Origin: Pseudomonas sp. PDM16
GTDB taxonomy: Bacteria; Pseudomonadota; Gammaproteobacteria; Pseudomonadales; Pseudomonadaceae
DNA: 64,000 nucleotides
Reading direction: 5' to 3'
Assembly (NCBI RefSeq): GCF_014851865.1
Contig: NZ_JACVAM010000002.1
Span: forward strand, 558,001 to 622,000
The notes below the pieces were generated by a model. It ran no database searches, was not told the DNA's origin, and saw only the letters and a list, made by a program, of their open reading frames with translations. Positions 30,959-38,937 of the stretch are shown in pieces; the stretch's first letter is position 1, and each line of letters begins with the position of its first letter. Position numbers and translations under genes: made by a program.

Positions 30959-32953
30959 ATGAATTTGCGTGCATGGTTGTTGAAGTGGCCACGCCGTTAC
31001 AAACGTCTTCTGCAGGTCAGTGTCGATGTGCTTATCTGCTGGCTGGCCTTGTGGCTGGCATTTTGGGTAAGGCTGGGGACTGACAGGCTCGTTGATCCTT
31101 TCGACGAGCATCTTTGGTTGTTCCTGGCAGCGCCTGCCATCGCGATTCCCGTCTACATTCGCTCCGGCATGTACAGGGCGGTGTTGCGATATCTCGGCAA
31201 TGACGCACTGGTCAGCATATTCAAGGCGGTAACGATCTCTGCGCTTCTTCTGGCGTTGGTCGTGTATTGGTATCGAGACGTGCAGGCGCTGGTGCCACGC
31301 TCTCTCGTGTTCAACTACTGGTGGCTCAGCCTGCTGATGGCGGGCGGCGTTCGCCTGCTCATGCGCCAGTACTTCATGGGCAATTGGCTCAATGTCAGGG
31401 CAGCCATGAGCCTTGTTGGCAAGGATGACGATCTCCCGCGAGTAGCTATCTATGGTGCTGGGACTGCCGGCAATCAGCTGGTCGCGGCACTGCGTATGGG
31501 GCGCTCCATGCGTCCTGTGGCATTCATCGATGATGATGACAGTATCGCCACGCGAGTCATTGCCGGGCTCAAGGTATACAAGCCCAAGCATATCGATCAG
31601 ATGATCAACGAGACCGCGGCCCAGGAGATTCTCCTGGCCATCCCCTCGGCAACCAGGGCTCGGCGCAAGGAGATTCTGCAGCATCTCGAAGCATTCCCCC
31701 TGCATATCCGCTCGGTGCCAGCCATCATGGATCTGGCAAGTGGCCGTGTGCGTGTCGATGACATTCAGGAGGTCGACATTGCCGATCTGCTCGGGCGGGA
31801 TGCCGTGCCTCCTCAGATCGAGCTGTTTGAGCGCTGCATCCGCGACAAGGTCGTCATGGTGACTGGGGCGGGAGGGTCCATCGGTTCGGAAATCTGCCGG
31901 CAGTTGATCGGCAGTCGTCCGAGAACCTTGGTGCTGATTGACCATGCCGAGTTCAATCTCTATAGCATTCACTCCGAGCTGGAGGATTCTCTTCAGAGAG
32001 AGGCCCTGACTACTCGCCTGGTACCCATCCTGGGATCCGTTCGGTCACAGGCCCACATGCTGGACGTGATGCGTGCGTGGAGAGTCGATACCGTCTACCA
32101 CACGGCTGCTTACAAGCACGTGCCAATGGTTGAGCACAATATCGCCGAAGGGGTTCGCAATAATGTACTGGGAACCCTCAATACGGCACAGGCGGCGCTC
32201 AAGGCCGGAGTCGAGCACTTCGTTCTGATCTCCACCGACAAGGCGGTACGTCCTACCAATGTGATGGGTGGCACCAAGCGGCTTGCCGAGATGATTCTGC
32301 AGGCGTTGAGTAAAGAGTCGGCGCCCGTACTGTTCAATGACCCGGGTGGCGTTCATCAGGTTAACAAGACCCGCTTCACCATGGTGCGTTTCGGGAATGT
32401 TCTGGGGTCATCGGGCTCGGTCATCCCGCTTTTCCGAGAGCAGATAAAAAGAGGAGGACCGGTGACTGTTACGCACCCGTCCATCACCCGTTATTTCATG
32501 ACGATTTCCGAGGCTGCACAACTAGTCATCCAAGCCGGGGCGATGGGGCAGGGCGGTGACGTTTTCGTGCTGGACATGGGGCAGCCGGTCAGGATTCTTG
32601 ACCTGGCTGAGAAGATGATTCATCTCTCTGGTCTTAGCATTCGTTCGGAGCGTAGCCCTCTCGGAGACATTTCCATCGAGTTCACCGGCCTGCGGCCAGG
32701 TGAGAAGCTTTACGAAGAACTGCTGATTGGCGATAACGTTACGCCAACTGACCATCCCATGATCATGCGCGCCAGTGAGGAGCGCCTGCCCTGGGAGCGC
32801 TTGAAGTCGGTATTGGAAAACATGCTTGGAGCCCTTGATCGAGACGACTACGACAGGGTTCGTCAGCTACTCAGGGAAACAGTCAGCGGCTATGCACCAG
32901 AAGGTGAAATAGTCGACTGGATTCATGTGCAGCGATACACGGACTTGCAATGA
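30959..32953 (+). CDS. wbpM: UDP-GlcNAc C4,C6-dehydratase WbpM
   Basis: This 664-residue protein has four N-terminal transmembrane helices, a cofactor-binding-like domain (VAIYGAGTAGNQLVAALRMG, about 165) and a C-terminal SDR domain (MVTGAGGSIGSEICRQL). The expected YxxxK is MGGTK, with Met in place of Tyr. This is the known unusual feature of WbpM rather than a defect. It converts UDP-GlcNAc to the 4-keto-6-deoxy intermediate for QuiNAc/FucNAc sugars. ATG 30959 is chosen from the family N-terminus; an in-frame ATG at 30950 is also possible. Confidence 0.93.
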   Translation: MNLRAWLLKWPRRYKRLLQVSVDVLICWLALWLAFWVRLGTDRLVDPFDEHLWLFLAAPAIAIPVYIRSGMYRAVLRYLGNDALVSIFKAVTISALLLALVVYWYRDVQALVPRSLVFNYWWLSLLMAGGVRLLMRQYFMGNWLNVRAAMSLVGKDDDLPRVAIYGAGTAGNQLVAALRMGRSMRPVAFIDDDDSIATRVIAGLKVYKPKHIDQMINETAAQEILLAIPSATRARRKEILQHLEAFPLHIRSVPAIMDLASGRVRVDDIQEVDIADLLGRDAVPPQIELFERCIRDKVVMVTGAGGSIGSEICRQLIGSRPRTLVLIDHAEFNLYSIHSELEDSLQREALTTRLVPILGSVRSQAHMLDVMRAWRVDTVYHTAAYKHVPMVEHNIAEGVRNNVLGTLNTAQAALKAGVEHFVLISTDKAVRPTNVMGGTKRLAEMILQALSKESAPVLFNDPGGVHQVNKTRFTMVRFGNVLGSSGSVIPLFREQIKRGGPVTVTHPSITRYFMTISEAAQLVIQAGAMGQGGDVFVLDMGQPVRILDLAEKMIHLSGLSIRSERSPLGDISIEFTGLRPGEKLYEELLIGDNVTPTDHPMIMRASEERLPWERLKSVLENMLGALDRDDYDRVRQLLRETVSGYAPEGEIVDWIHVQRYTDLQ

Positions 32954-32960
32954 TCCGGGT

Positions 32961-32988
32961 TTGACACCCCGGCAACGGCAGCTAGCCT
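32961..32988 (+). promoter_or_regulatory. Candidate promoter of the ComEA-like gene
   Basis: TTGACA (32961-32966), 16 bases, then TAGCCT (32983-32988). The -35 is perfect and the -10 weak. The site lies in the gap between wbpM and the ComEA-like gene, 50 bases before its ATG. Confidence 0.35.
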
Positions 32989-33037
32989 TGCGTGGGCGTG
33001 ACTGGATTCACGCTCATTCATAAAAAGGAGTTTTGCC

Positions 33038-33355
33038 ATGCTGAAGAAGTCTGTCGCTGCATTTGTCTACTCTTGCCTGCTCGCTTTTTCGCTGCACGCC
33101 ACCGCGGCTGTCGAATCCAAGGCCTCACCGGCCAAAGAGGTCCAACAGCCCGCTGTATCCTTGGTGAACCTCAATACTGCAGATGTAGCTACGCTCGAAG
33201 CCGCTCTGGTTGGTATTGGGCAGACCAAGGCTCAAGCGATCGTGGATCACCGTACCGCCAACGGCCCGTTCTCCTCGGTGGATGAGTTGTTGGAAGTCAA
33301 GGGTATCGGTCCGGCCACCCTGGAAAAGAATCGTGCCAGACTGAGCGTGAACTGA
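33038..33355 (+). CDS. ComEA-family helix-hairpin-helix protein
   Basis: This is a 105-residue exported protein with a signal peptide (MLKKSVAAFVYSCLLAFSLHATAA), a short linker, then the ComEA domain: VNLNTADVATLEAALVGIGQTKAQAIVDHR and SVDELLEVKGIGPATLEKNR, two helix-hairpin-helix motifs that bind DNA backbone. ComEA binds incoming DNA in the periplasm of competent bacteria. In Pseudomonas this gene marks the distal flank of the O-antigen locus after wbpM. AAGGAG precedes the ATG. Confidence 0.88.
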   Translation: MLKKSVAAFVYSCLLAFSLHATAAVESKASPAKEVQQPAVSLVNLNTADVATLEAALVGIGQTKAQAIVDHRTANGPFSSVDELLEVKGIGPATLEKNRARLSVN

Positions 33356-33371
33356 GAAACGCTGATCTTCA

Positions 33372-33397
33372 GAAGCCGGCCTTTGGCCGGCTTCTTT
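33372..33397 (+). terminator. Intrinsic terminator after the ComEA-like gene
   Basis: A perfect 10-base-pair stem GAAGCCGGCC/GGCCGGCTTC with a TTT loop, then TTTC. The T tract is short but the stem is strong. Confidence 0.75.
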
Positions 33398-33412
33398 CAT
33401 TTCTGGAGGCGC

Positions 33413-33418
33413 TACAAT
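33413..33418 (+). promoter_or_regulatory. -10 box of the GlxR-Hyi pair
   Basis: TACAAT in GCTACAATCGCGAC lies 31 bases before the GTG at 33449. It excludes the longer open frame beginning at 33383. Confidence 0.5.
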
Positions 33419-33448
33419 CGCGACTTTGATCGCTTGTGGAGTCTTCGT

Positions 33449-34339
33449 GTGCAGCCAATACGACCTACCCTGGGATTTGCAGGCATCGGACTGATGGGGC
33501 TGCGCATGGCGCGGCGGCTTCTGCAGTCTGGATATACCCTGCATGTGTGGAATCGGTCGGCGGCCAAGTGCGCCCCGCTGCAGCAGGAGGGTGCCCGTGT
33601 GATGGCTACCCCTTCTGAGCTCTGTGGGCGTTCGGACATCATCATGCTCTGCTTATCCGACACTGCGGCGGTGAGACAGGTGGTTTTCGGAACTGGAGGC
33701 GTGTGCGAAAGTGCGAGACAAGGCCAGCTGTTGCTGGACTTCTCAAGCCTGGAGCCAGCCGCCACGCGCGAGATGGCATGTGAGCTCGAGCGACGGACAG
33801 GGATGCGCTGGGTGGATGCTCCCGTTTCCGGAGGTGTACAAGGAGCCGAGGCTGGTACCTTGGCCATCATGGCGGGAGGTCTACCTGAGGACGTGGAATT
33901 CCTGCGGCCGGTGCTGGCGCATCTGGGCCAGCGCGTGACTCACATGGGCGCGACTGGTTCGGGGCAGGTGACCAAGGTCTGCAATCAGATGCTGGTCGCC
34001 TGCAACGCATTGGTGATTGCCGAGGCTGTCGCATTGGCGGAGCGCGCCGGCGTCGACACCCATCTTCTGGCAGATGCACTGGCGGGTGGTTTTGCAGACT
34101 CCAAACCGCTGCAGATACTTGCTCCGCAGATGGCCGAAAGCCGCTTCGAACCTATCAAGTGGCATGTGCGCACCTTGCTGAAGGATCTGGATACCGCGGT
34201 CAAGCTGGCCCATGAGCAGGGGCGGTCCACCCCGATGAGCGGGCTGGCTGCTCAATTGATGCGTCTACATGGCAGTCAAGGTCACCTTGATCATGACCCG
34301 GCGACGCTGATCCAGCTGTTCCGTGAGACGCAGCCATGA
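33449..34339 (+). CDS. glxR: Beta-hydroxyacid dehydrogenase, tartronate-semialdehyde-reductase-like
   Basis: This is a 296-residue protein of the 3-hydroxyisobutyrate dehydrogenase superfamily. The Rossmann motif is GFAGIGLMGLRMARRL, the substrate-binding block DAPVSGGVQGAEAGTLAIMAGG, and the catalytic Lys is in GSGQVTKVCNQML. The downstream gene looks like hydroxypyruvate isomerase, which favours 2-hydroxy-3-oxopropionate (tartronate semialdehyde) reductase over hydroxyisobutyrate dehydrogenase. The GTG at 33449 has TGGAG 7 bases before it. It overlaps the next gene by 4 bases. No glyoxylate carboligase gene is nearby. Confidence 0.75.
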   Translation: MQPIRPTLGFAGIGLMGLRMARRLLQSGYTLHVWNRSAAKCAPLQQEGARVMATPSELCGRSDIIMLCLSDTAAVRQVVFGTGGVCESARQGQLLLDFSSLEPAATREMACELERRTGMRWVDAPVSGGVQGAEAGTLAIMAGGLPEDVEFLRPVLAHLGQRVTHMGATGSGQVTKVCNQMLVACNALVIAEAVALAERAGVDTHLLADALAGGFADSKPLQILAPQMAESRFEPIKWHVRTLLKDLDTAVKLAHEQGRSTPMSGLAAQLMRLHGSQGHLDHDPATLIQLFRETQP

Positions 34340-35112
34340 AGATATCGGCCAACCTGTCGCTGCTGTTCGGGGATCTACCGCTGTTACAGCGCATACCTGC
34401 GGCTGCCGCTGCAGGCTTCGATGGGGTGGAGATCCAGTTTCCCTATGAGGTGCCGGCGCTGCTCCTACGCGAGGAGCTGGAGCGCTGCTCGATGCCGCTG
34501 GTGCTGATCAACCTGCCCGCGGGCGATCTAATGAGCGGCGGGGCGGGGTTAGCTGCAGTGCCGGCTTGCCGAGAGCTGTTCGATGCAGCGCTGCAGGAGG
34601 CGCTGAGCTATGCCGCGATAGCCCAACCTCAGTGCGTCAACGTGCTGCCAGGTCGGCTGGCCGAGGGTGTGCCCAAAGAGGAAGCACTGCGCACCCTGGA
34701 GGCCAATCTGCTCAAGACCACCGAGAGATTTCAGGCGCTGGGTATTCGCGTGTTGTGCGAAGCCATCAATCCATTGGATATGCCAGGCTTCCTGATCAAT
34801 ACCGCGGAGCAACTGGATGAACTGCTGCGCCGGGTGGATCATCCGAACTGCATGGCTCAGCTCGACTTCTATCACATGGCCCGGCAGGGATTGAATATTG
34901 CTGAATGCATTGTGCGTCTGAAGAGCAGGGTAGGCCATGTGCAGTTCGCCGACTGCCCAGGGCGTGGAGCCCCGGGAACGGGTGAGCTGGCATTTGGTCC
35001 TTTGCTGGGCGCCTTGGAGGCTGCCGGGTACCAAGGATGGCTAGGTGCGGAATACCGTCCAGCTGGCGATACTTCAGCCAGCCTGGAATGGCTGGCCGAT
35101 TGGCGTCGCTGA
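34336..35112 (+). CDS. hyi: Hydroxypyruvate isomerase-like TIM-barrel protein
   Basis: This is a 258-residue xylose-isomerase-like TIM barrel. MKISANLSLLFGDLPLLQRIPAAAAAGFDGVEIQFPYE matches the Hyi N-terminus. LCEAINPLDMPGFLIN, AQLDFYHMAR and VGHVQFADCPGRGAPGTGELAFGPLLGALEAAGY carry metal and substrate residues. Hyi interconverts hydroxypyruvate and tartronate semialdehyde. The ATG overlaps the stop codon of the reductase gene, so the two are coupled. It converges on the tubulin-like gene, with 19 bases between the stops. Confidence 0.83.
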   Translation: MKISANLSLLFGDLPLLQRIPAAAAAGFDGVEIQFPYEVPALLLREELERCSMPLVLINLPAGDLMSGGAGLAAVPACRELFDAALQEALSYAAIAQPQCVNVLPGRLAEGVPKEEALRTLEANLLKTTERFQALGIRVLCEAINPLDMPGFLINTAEQLDELLRRVDHPNCMAQLDFYHMARQGLNIAECIVRLKSRVGHVQFADCPGRGAPGTGELAFGPLLGALEAAGYQGWLGAEYRPAGDTSASLEWLADWRR

Positions 35113-35131
35113 TAGCAGGGACAAGGAGCTC

Positions 35132-37303
35132 TTAGTCCCTGGCGTAGTCGTTGAGTGAGATGACGCGAGTCTTGCCGACGCGGTGGCGGTAGATCTCGCG
35201 CAGGTACTTGATGGCTTTCTTCACGCTGTCGCGCGACAGACGGATGTCGTTGATCGAGACGAACTTTTCCTGGTCGTGGATCAGCTCGCGGTACTTCTTC
35301 TCGTACATCGGCTTGATCGCGTACCAGTTGGTGTCGAGGATCTTTGCCGGGTTTTCGTACTCGTTGAGCATGTCCTCGATGCGTGCCTCGTCGAAGTCCT
35401 CGGAGACGATGAAGTCGAGCATGGCGTTGTCCAGGCTCTCGTCATAGCGGTACTGGTCGCGGGCGAAGCAGCGCTTGATGAAGGCGACGATCAGGGTCAG
35501 GAAGTCGTCCGACAGGCACGGGCTCTTGACGATCAGGGTGGTCAGCGACAGGTTGGCCGAGGCGCCGATCACCAGGGCATAGCGCTTCAGGGTTGTGTTG
35601 GGGAACAGGCTGTTGAGGTGGGTCTTGAGCCGGTTCAGGTCCATGTAGGAAAGCTTGTAGTCCTTCGGCAGGGAGACGATGGACACCACTGAGGAGCAGT
35701 TCTTGAAGAAGTGCAGGTCGCTCAGGGCGCTGGCATCGAAGTTGGACTTCTTGTACTGCTCCAGGGCTGCGCGGTAGCGCTTGGCCTCGATCGGCAGCAG
35801 GCTGATGCCCTCGATGGCATGGGTCACCTTGTTGAAGTGCGGCAGGTCGATGGAGCGGAAGAACAGGTCGTCGATATTGAGCTTGGGCTGCTCCTTCTCG
35901 AACACCTTGAACTTCTCGGTGGTGGTCGGCGGTGTTTGCTCGGCTACCACGGATTCGGCATAGGCCACGGCCACCGGGCCGGCCAGGCTCATGAACAGGT
36001 CGTTGGCGTCGAGGCGGATGGTCTCGCCGATGTCGATACCGGCACGACGGAAGTAGTTCTGGTCGTAGTCGGTGGTCACCGCTTGGGCAGTGAGAATGTT
36101 GAAGATCTGCTGCGAGATATACTGGTTGGCGTGGCGCTCCATGGCGTTCACGTCGATGTTCTGTACGTTGCCGCCGTCGCTTTCTTCGGCGTAGCGCATG
36201 ATGTCGTTGGAGATCAGCATCATGGCGTTCCACGGGCGGATACGGCGCATCACGCTCTCTTCGCCGGTTTCCTCGCTGTCGAAGTTGTAGGAGAAGTCCC
36301 ACTCCTCGGCGAGGTATTTGCACAGCAGGCGACCGGCGTTGATGTGCAGGGCCTCGGACATCTCGATGCGCTGGTCTGAGATGTTCGGCAGGATGCAGAT
36401 GCCGCTGGTGAAGATCGGCTCGAAGACGAAGGAGTGGCCGCGGTTGTCCTCGCTGCTGCTTTCCTGCTTGGTCTCGAAGGTCTTGCTCATGTAGGCGAAT
36501 TGCTGGGCCAGGCCGAATTCCGAGGCCATGCCCGAGCCGGTGCCGCCGCCGGCGCTGAAGATGTAGAAATACAGGCGCGACTGGTTGGCCTTGATGCCGC
36601 AAGAGTCGATAAGGTAGCTGTGGATGAACTTCCAGTCGGCATTGGAGAAGCGCTGGGTGTCCTTGTTGAGGATGATCTTGGCCAGGTACTGGCCGAGGAT
36701 CGGCGCGTTACCGGCGCCACCGGCGTGGACCTCGGACAGGTCCATGATCTTCATCTTGCTGTAGTCGTCGAGGAAGCCGCTGGTCTCGGCCTTGCGCGAA
36801 AAGCGGATGCGCCCCTCGATATCCTTGTCAAGATCACCCAGCATCACCAGTGGCTCTATCAGGAACACCGGCTTGGTGCCGCGGTTGCCAGACAGGCGCA
36901 GGTTGCTGCGCAGCCAGCCGGCTGGGCGCTGCTCGCCGCCGCTCTTGTCCTGGTTGCTGAATTCGTTGAGGTAGAAGCGCCGCGCGTTATACACCAGCGA
37001 GGCAACGTCCAGGGCGATGTTGGAGCCGCAGCGGCCGAGTCCGATCAGACAAACAGAGGGAAAATTCTGAGCGTGGCGTGCATCGAGCGCGTCATCGCCA
37101 TGCAGCTTGGGGAATACACGTTCACGCAGACCATCCAGGTTCTCTAGGATTCGATCGATGTCTCGCTCGGTGAAATACATGTACTGCTCTGCACCGACCT
37201 GCGTGACGGGCGGTGCTATGGAGGTTGGGGGAGTCTCCAGTTCGGGTGTAGCCACGGTGCGGGGTTCGGATACGGTGGAATCTACGTCTTTAGTTTTTTT
37301 CAT
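35132..37303 (-). CDS. Large tubulin/FtsZ-superfamily GTPase, probable filament protein (uncharacterised)
   Basis: This is a 723-residue soluble protein. Residues 1-85 are a Pro/Thr/Glu-rich, probably disordered arm. The GTPase core follows: T1-like GLGRCGSN (88-95), T3-like HAGGAGNAPILGQ (193-205), the tubulin signature GGGTGSG (252-258), a T6-like SND with Asn366 in the base-contact position, and a T7-like LDANDL whose Asp432 and Asp435 align by eye with the FtsZ catalytic acids. Residues about 538-594 resemble the FtsZ C-terminal domain (strand, DLNRLKTHLNS helix, VIGASANLSLTTLIV). The last 130 residues are charged and helical. It is about twice the length of FtsZ. The ATG at 37303 has AAGGGA 9 bases before it; the ATG at 37312 abuts that site. 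It appears to be transcribed alone. FtsZ itself is excluded by length, context and divergence. Confidence 0.8.
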   Translation of the reverse strand: MKKTKDVDSTVSEPRTVATPELETPPTSIAPPVTQVGAEQYMYFTERDIDRILENLDGLRERVFPKLHGDDALDARHAQNFPSVCLIGLGRCGSNIALDVASLVYNARRFYLNEFSNQDKSGGEQRPAGWLRSNLRLSGNRGTKPVFLIEPLVMLGDLDKDIEGRIRFSRKAETSGFLDDYSKMKIMDLSEVHAGGAGNAPILGQYLAKIILNKDTQRFSNADWKFIHSYLIDSCGIKANQSRLYFYIFSAGGGTGSGMASEFGLAQQFAYMSKTFETKQESSSEDNRGHSFVFEPIFTSGICILPNISDQRIEMSEALHINAGRLLCKYLAEEWDFSYNFDSEETGEESVMRRIRPWNAMMLISNDIMRYAEESDGGNVQNIDVNAMERHANQYISQQIFNILTAQAVTTDYDQNYFRRAGIDIGETIRLDANDLFMSLAGPVAVAYAESVVAEQTPPTTTEKFKVFEKEQPKLNIDDLFFRSIDLPHFNKVTHAIEGISLLPIEAKRYRAALEQYKKSNFDASALSDLHFFKNCSSVVSIVSLPKDYKLSYMDLNRLKTHLNSLFPNTTLKRYALVIGASANLSLTTLIVKSPCLSDDFLTLIVAFIKRCFARDQYRYDESLDNAMLDFIVSEDFDEARIEDMLNEYENPAKILDTNWYAIKPMYEKKYRELIHDQEKFVSINDIRLSRDSVKKAIKYLREIYRHRVGKTRVISLNDYARD

Positions 37304-37312
37304 TATCGACAT

Positions 37313-37655
37313 TCCCTTGGCTGTTGGCGGCAGCTTTCTTATAAGTGATTAAGCATAGGAAATATTTATTTACATGAAGTAGCACTATATACAGCGCTCT
37401 GGCGTTGTTCGAGATCAATGAAAGTTCTTTTTTGCTCCATACCACGCCCAGCGGGCATTTGCGTCGGATGAATGGCGAATGGCCATTTATGAGTTTTCCT
37501 TCGTCGATTTACCGTCGCGTCCCTGTTTCCCAGCCTTTCCTTCATATATTTAGAACAGTTACTTGATGTTGTCCGGATGGTTAGCTTTCCTGGGTGGAAC
37601 CTTGCCTGAGGAGGATCGGGAGAGTAGGGTGGCTGCCCCGGCCAGCCCGGCCGCC
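37313..37655. other. AT-rich intergenic region between the tubulin-like and MFS genes
   Basis: About 340 bases lie between two divergent starts. The half next to the tubulin-like gene is the most AT-rich stretch in the window (around 37330-37400, with TTATAAGTGATTAAGC, AATATTTATTTACATG and ACTATATACAG) and should hold that gene's promoter. Several AT-rich hexamers fit a -10 and none stands out. No RNA gene or small ORF with a convincing ribosome-binding site was seen. Confidence 0.5.
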
Positions 37656-38834
37656 ATGCTGTTTGGATGTACTGTGAAACCTGTATCCCGGGCCTTGCTG
37701 ATGCTTGCTCTGGTGTTGGCGGCGATCAATCTGCGCCCCGGCATCACTTCCTTCGCCCCGCTGATCGAGCGCATTGCTGACGAGCTGTCGCTGAGCCGCG
37801 GCCTGATCAGCCTGACCACTGCCTTGCCAGTACTGTGCATGGGCCTGCTGGCGCCGCTGGCACCGCGCCTGGCCGTGCGCTTCGGCCTGGAGCGCACCAT
37901 TACCTGTTGCCTGGGGCTGATCATGCTGGCCCTGCTTCTTCGTATTGGTGGTCATACCAGCCCGCTCCTGATCGGCAGTGCCGTGTTGCTTGGCGCCGGG
38001 ATCGCCGTGGCTGGGCCGCTGTTGTCCGGTTTCATCAAGCGCCATTTTCGCGATCATGTCGGTCAGGTGGTCGGCTGGTATTCCTTCAGCATGGCCATCG
38101 GCGGGGCCGGTGGTGCTGTGCTCACCATACCTTTGACCCAGAGCCTGGGAGATGACTGGAGTCTGGGGTTGGCCGCCTGGTTTCTCCCCGCCCTGCTCGC
38201 CGGGCTGCTCTGGCTGCGCCTGCCGAATCGTACCGAGGAAGCCGCAGCTGGAGATGGCCAGGGCCTGCCATGGCGTGAGCCTCGGGCATGGCTAGTGACC
38301 GGTTTCTTTGCCATTCAGGCCGGATTCTTCTACACCATGGCCACCTGGCTGGTGGCGCGCTATCACGAGGCAGGGTTGAGTCTGTTGTACAGCAATGGTC
38401 TGTTCAGCCTGTTCATGCTGGTCGGCCTGCCCAGCTCGTGGTTGATGCCATGGCTGGCCCAGCGCTTCAATATCCGTCAGCCGCTGCTGGTGGCCTGTGG
38501 CCTGGCTCTGACCCTGTGCCTGACGATGATCACCTTCCAGCCGACTCTGCTGCCTGAGGTCTGGGCGGTGCTGATGGGCTTCGCCCTCAGCGGCTCCTTC
38601 GCGCTGTCGCTGGTGCTGCCGCTATACGAAGTGCACACCCCGCTGGCGGTCAGTCGCTGGACCGCGATGATGCTCTGTGCCGGCTACTGCATGGCCTGTC
38701 TGGCACCGATTCTGGCTGGGCTGGGTCGCGACCTGGCTGGTAACTACCAAGGGCCGTTCATGGTGCTGATTGGGCTGGGCGTGCTGATGACGCTGATCGC
38801 CTGGGCACTGCGCACACCGAAGCAAGCTAGCTAG
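37656..38834 (+). CDS. CynX/NimT-family MFS transporter
   Basis: This is a 392-residue, 12-helix major facilitator of the CynX/NimT (cyanate / 2-nitroimidazole transport) family. RALLMLALVLAAINLRPGITSFAPLIERIADELSLSRGLISLTTALPVLCMGLLAPLAPRLAVRFG is typical of the first helices. The substrate cannot be told. The start is uncertain: the open frame runs back to a TTG at 37563, but homology to the family begins near 37680. I chose the ATG at 37656; GTG 37674 is a rival. The upstream gene is divergent. Confidence 0.78.
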   Translation: MLFGCTVKPVSRALLMLALVLAAINLRPGITSFAPLIERIADELSLSRGLISLTTALPVLCMGLLAPLAPRLAVRFGLERTITCCLGLIMLALLLRIGGHTSPLLIGSAVLLGAGIAVAGPLLSGFIKRHFRDHVGQVVGWYSFSMAIGGAGGAVLTIPLTQSLGDDWSLGLAAWFLPALLAGLLWLRLPNRTEEAAAGDGQGLPWREPRAWLVTGFFAIQAGFFYTMATWLVARYHEAGLSLLYSNGLFSLFMLVGLPSSWLMPWLAQRFNIRQPLLVACGLALTLCLTMITFQPTLLPEVWAVLMGFALSGSFALSLVLPLYEVHTPLAVSRWTAMMLCAGYCMACLAPILAGLGRDLAGNYQGPFMVLIGLGVLMTLIAWALRTPKQAS

Positions 38835-38937
38835 GGCCTACTCGCCGCGCTGCGTTTTTGCGTGGGTGGGGTACTGGTTCCTTTGCAGCGGCGAGCCCCT
38901 GTGTTAGAAGGCAGCCTGCACTTTCTGGAGTACCCGC

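Noticed and set aside
32220..32290. Missing catalytic Tyr (MGGTK instead of YxxxK) in WbpM as a sign of decay
   Set aside because: WbpM enzymes naturally have Met at this position, so it is a family trait.
35115..35142. GCAGGGAC/GTCCCTGC inverted repeat between hyi and the tubulin-like gene as a bidirectional terminator
   Set aside because: No T tract on either side and half of it lies in coding sequence of the tubulin-like gene; a bare hairpin is not enough.
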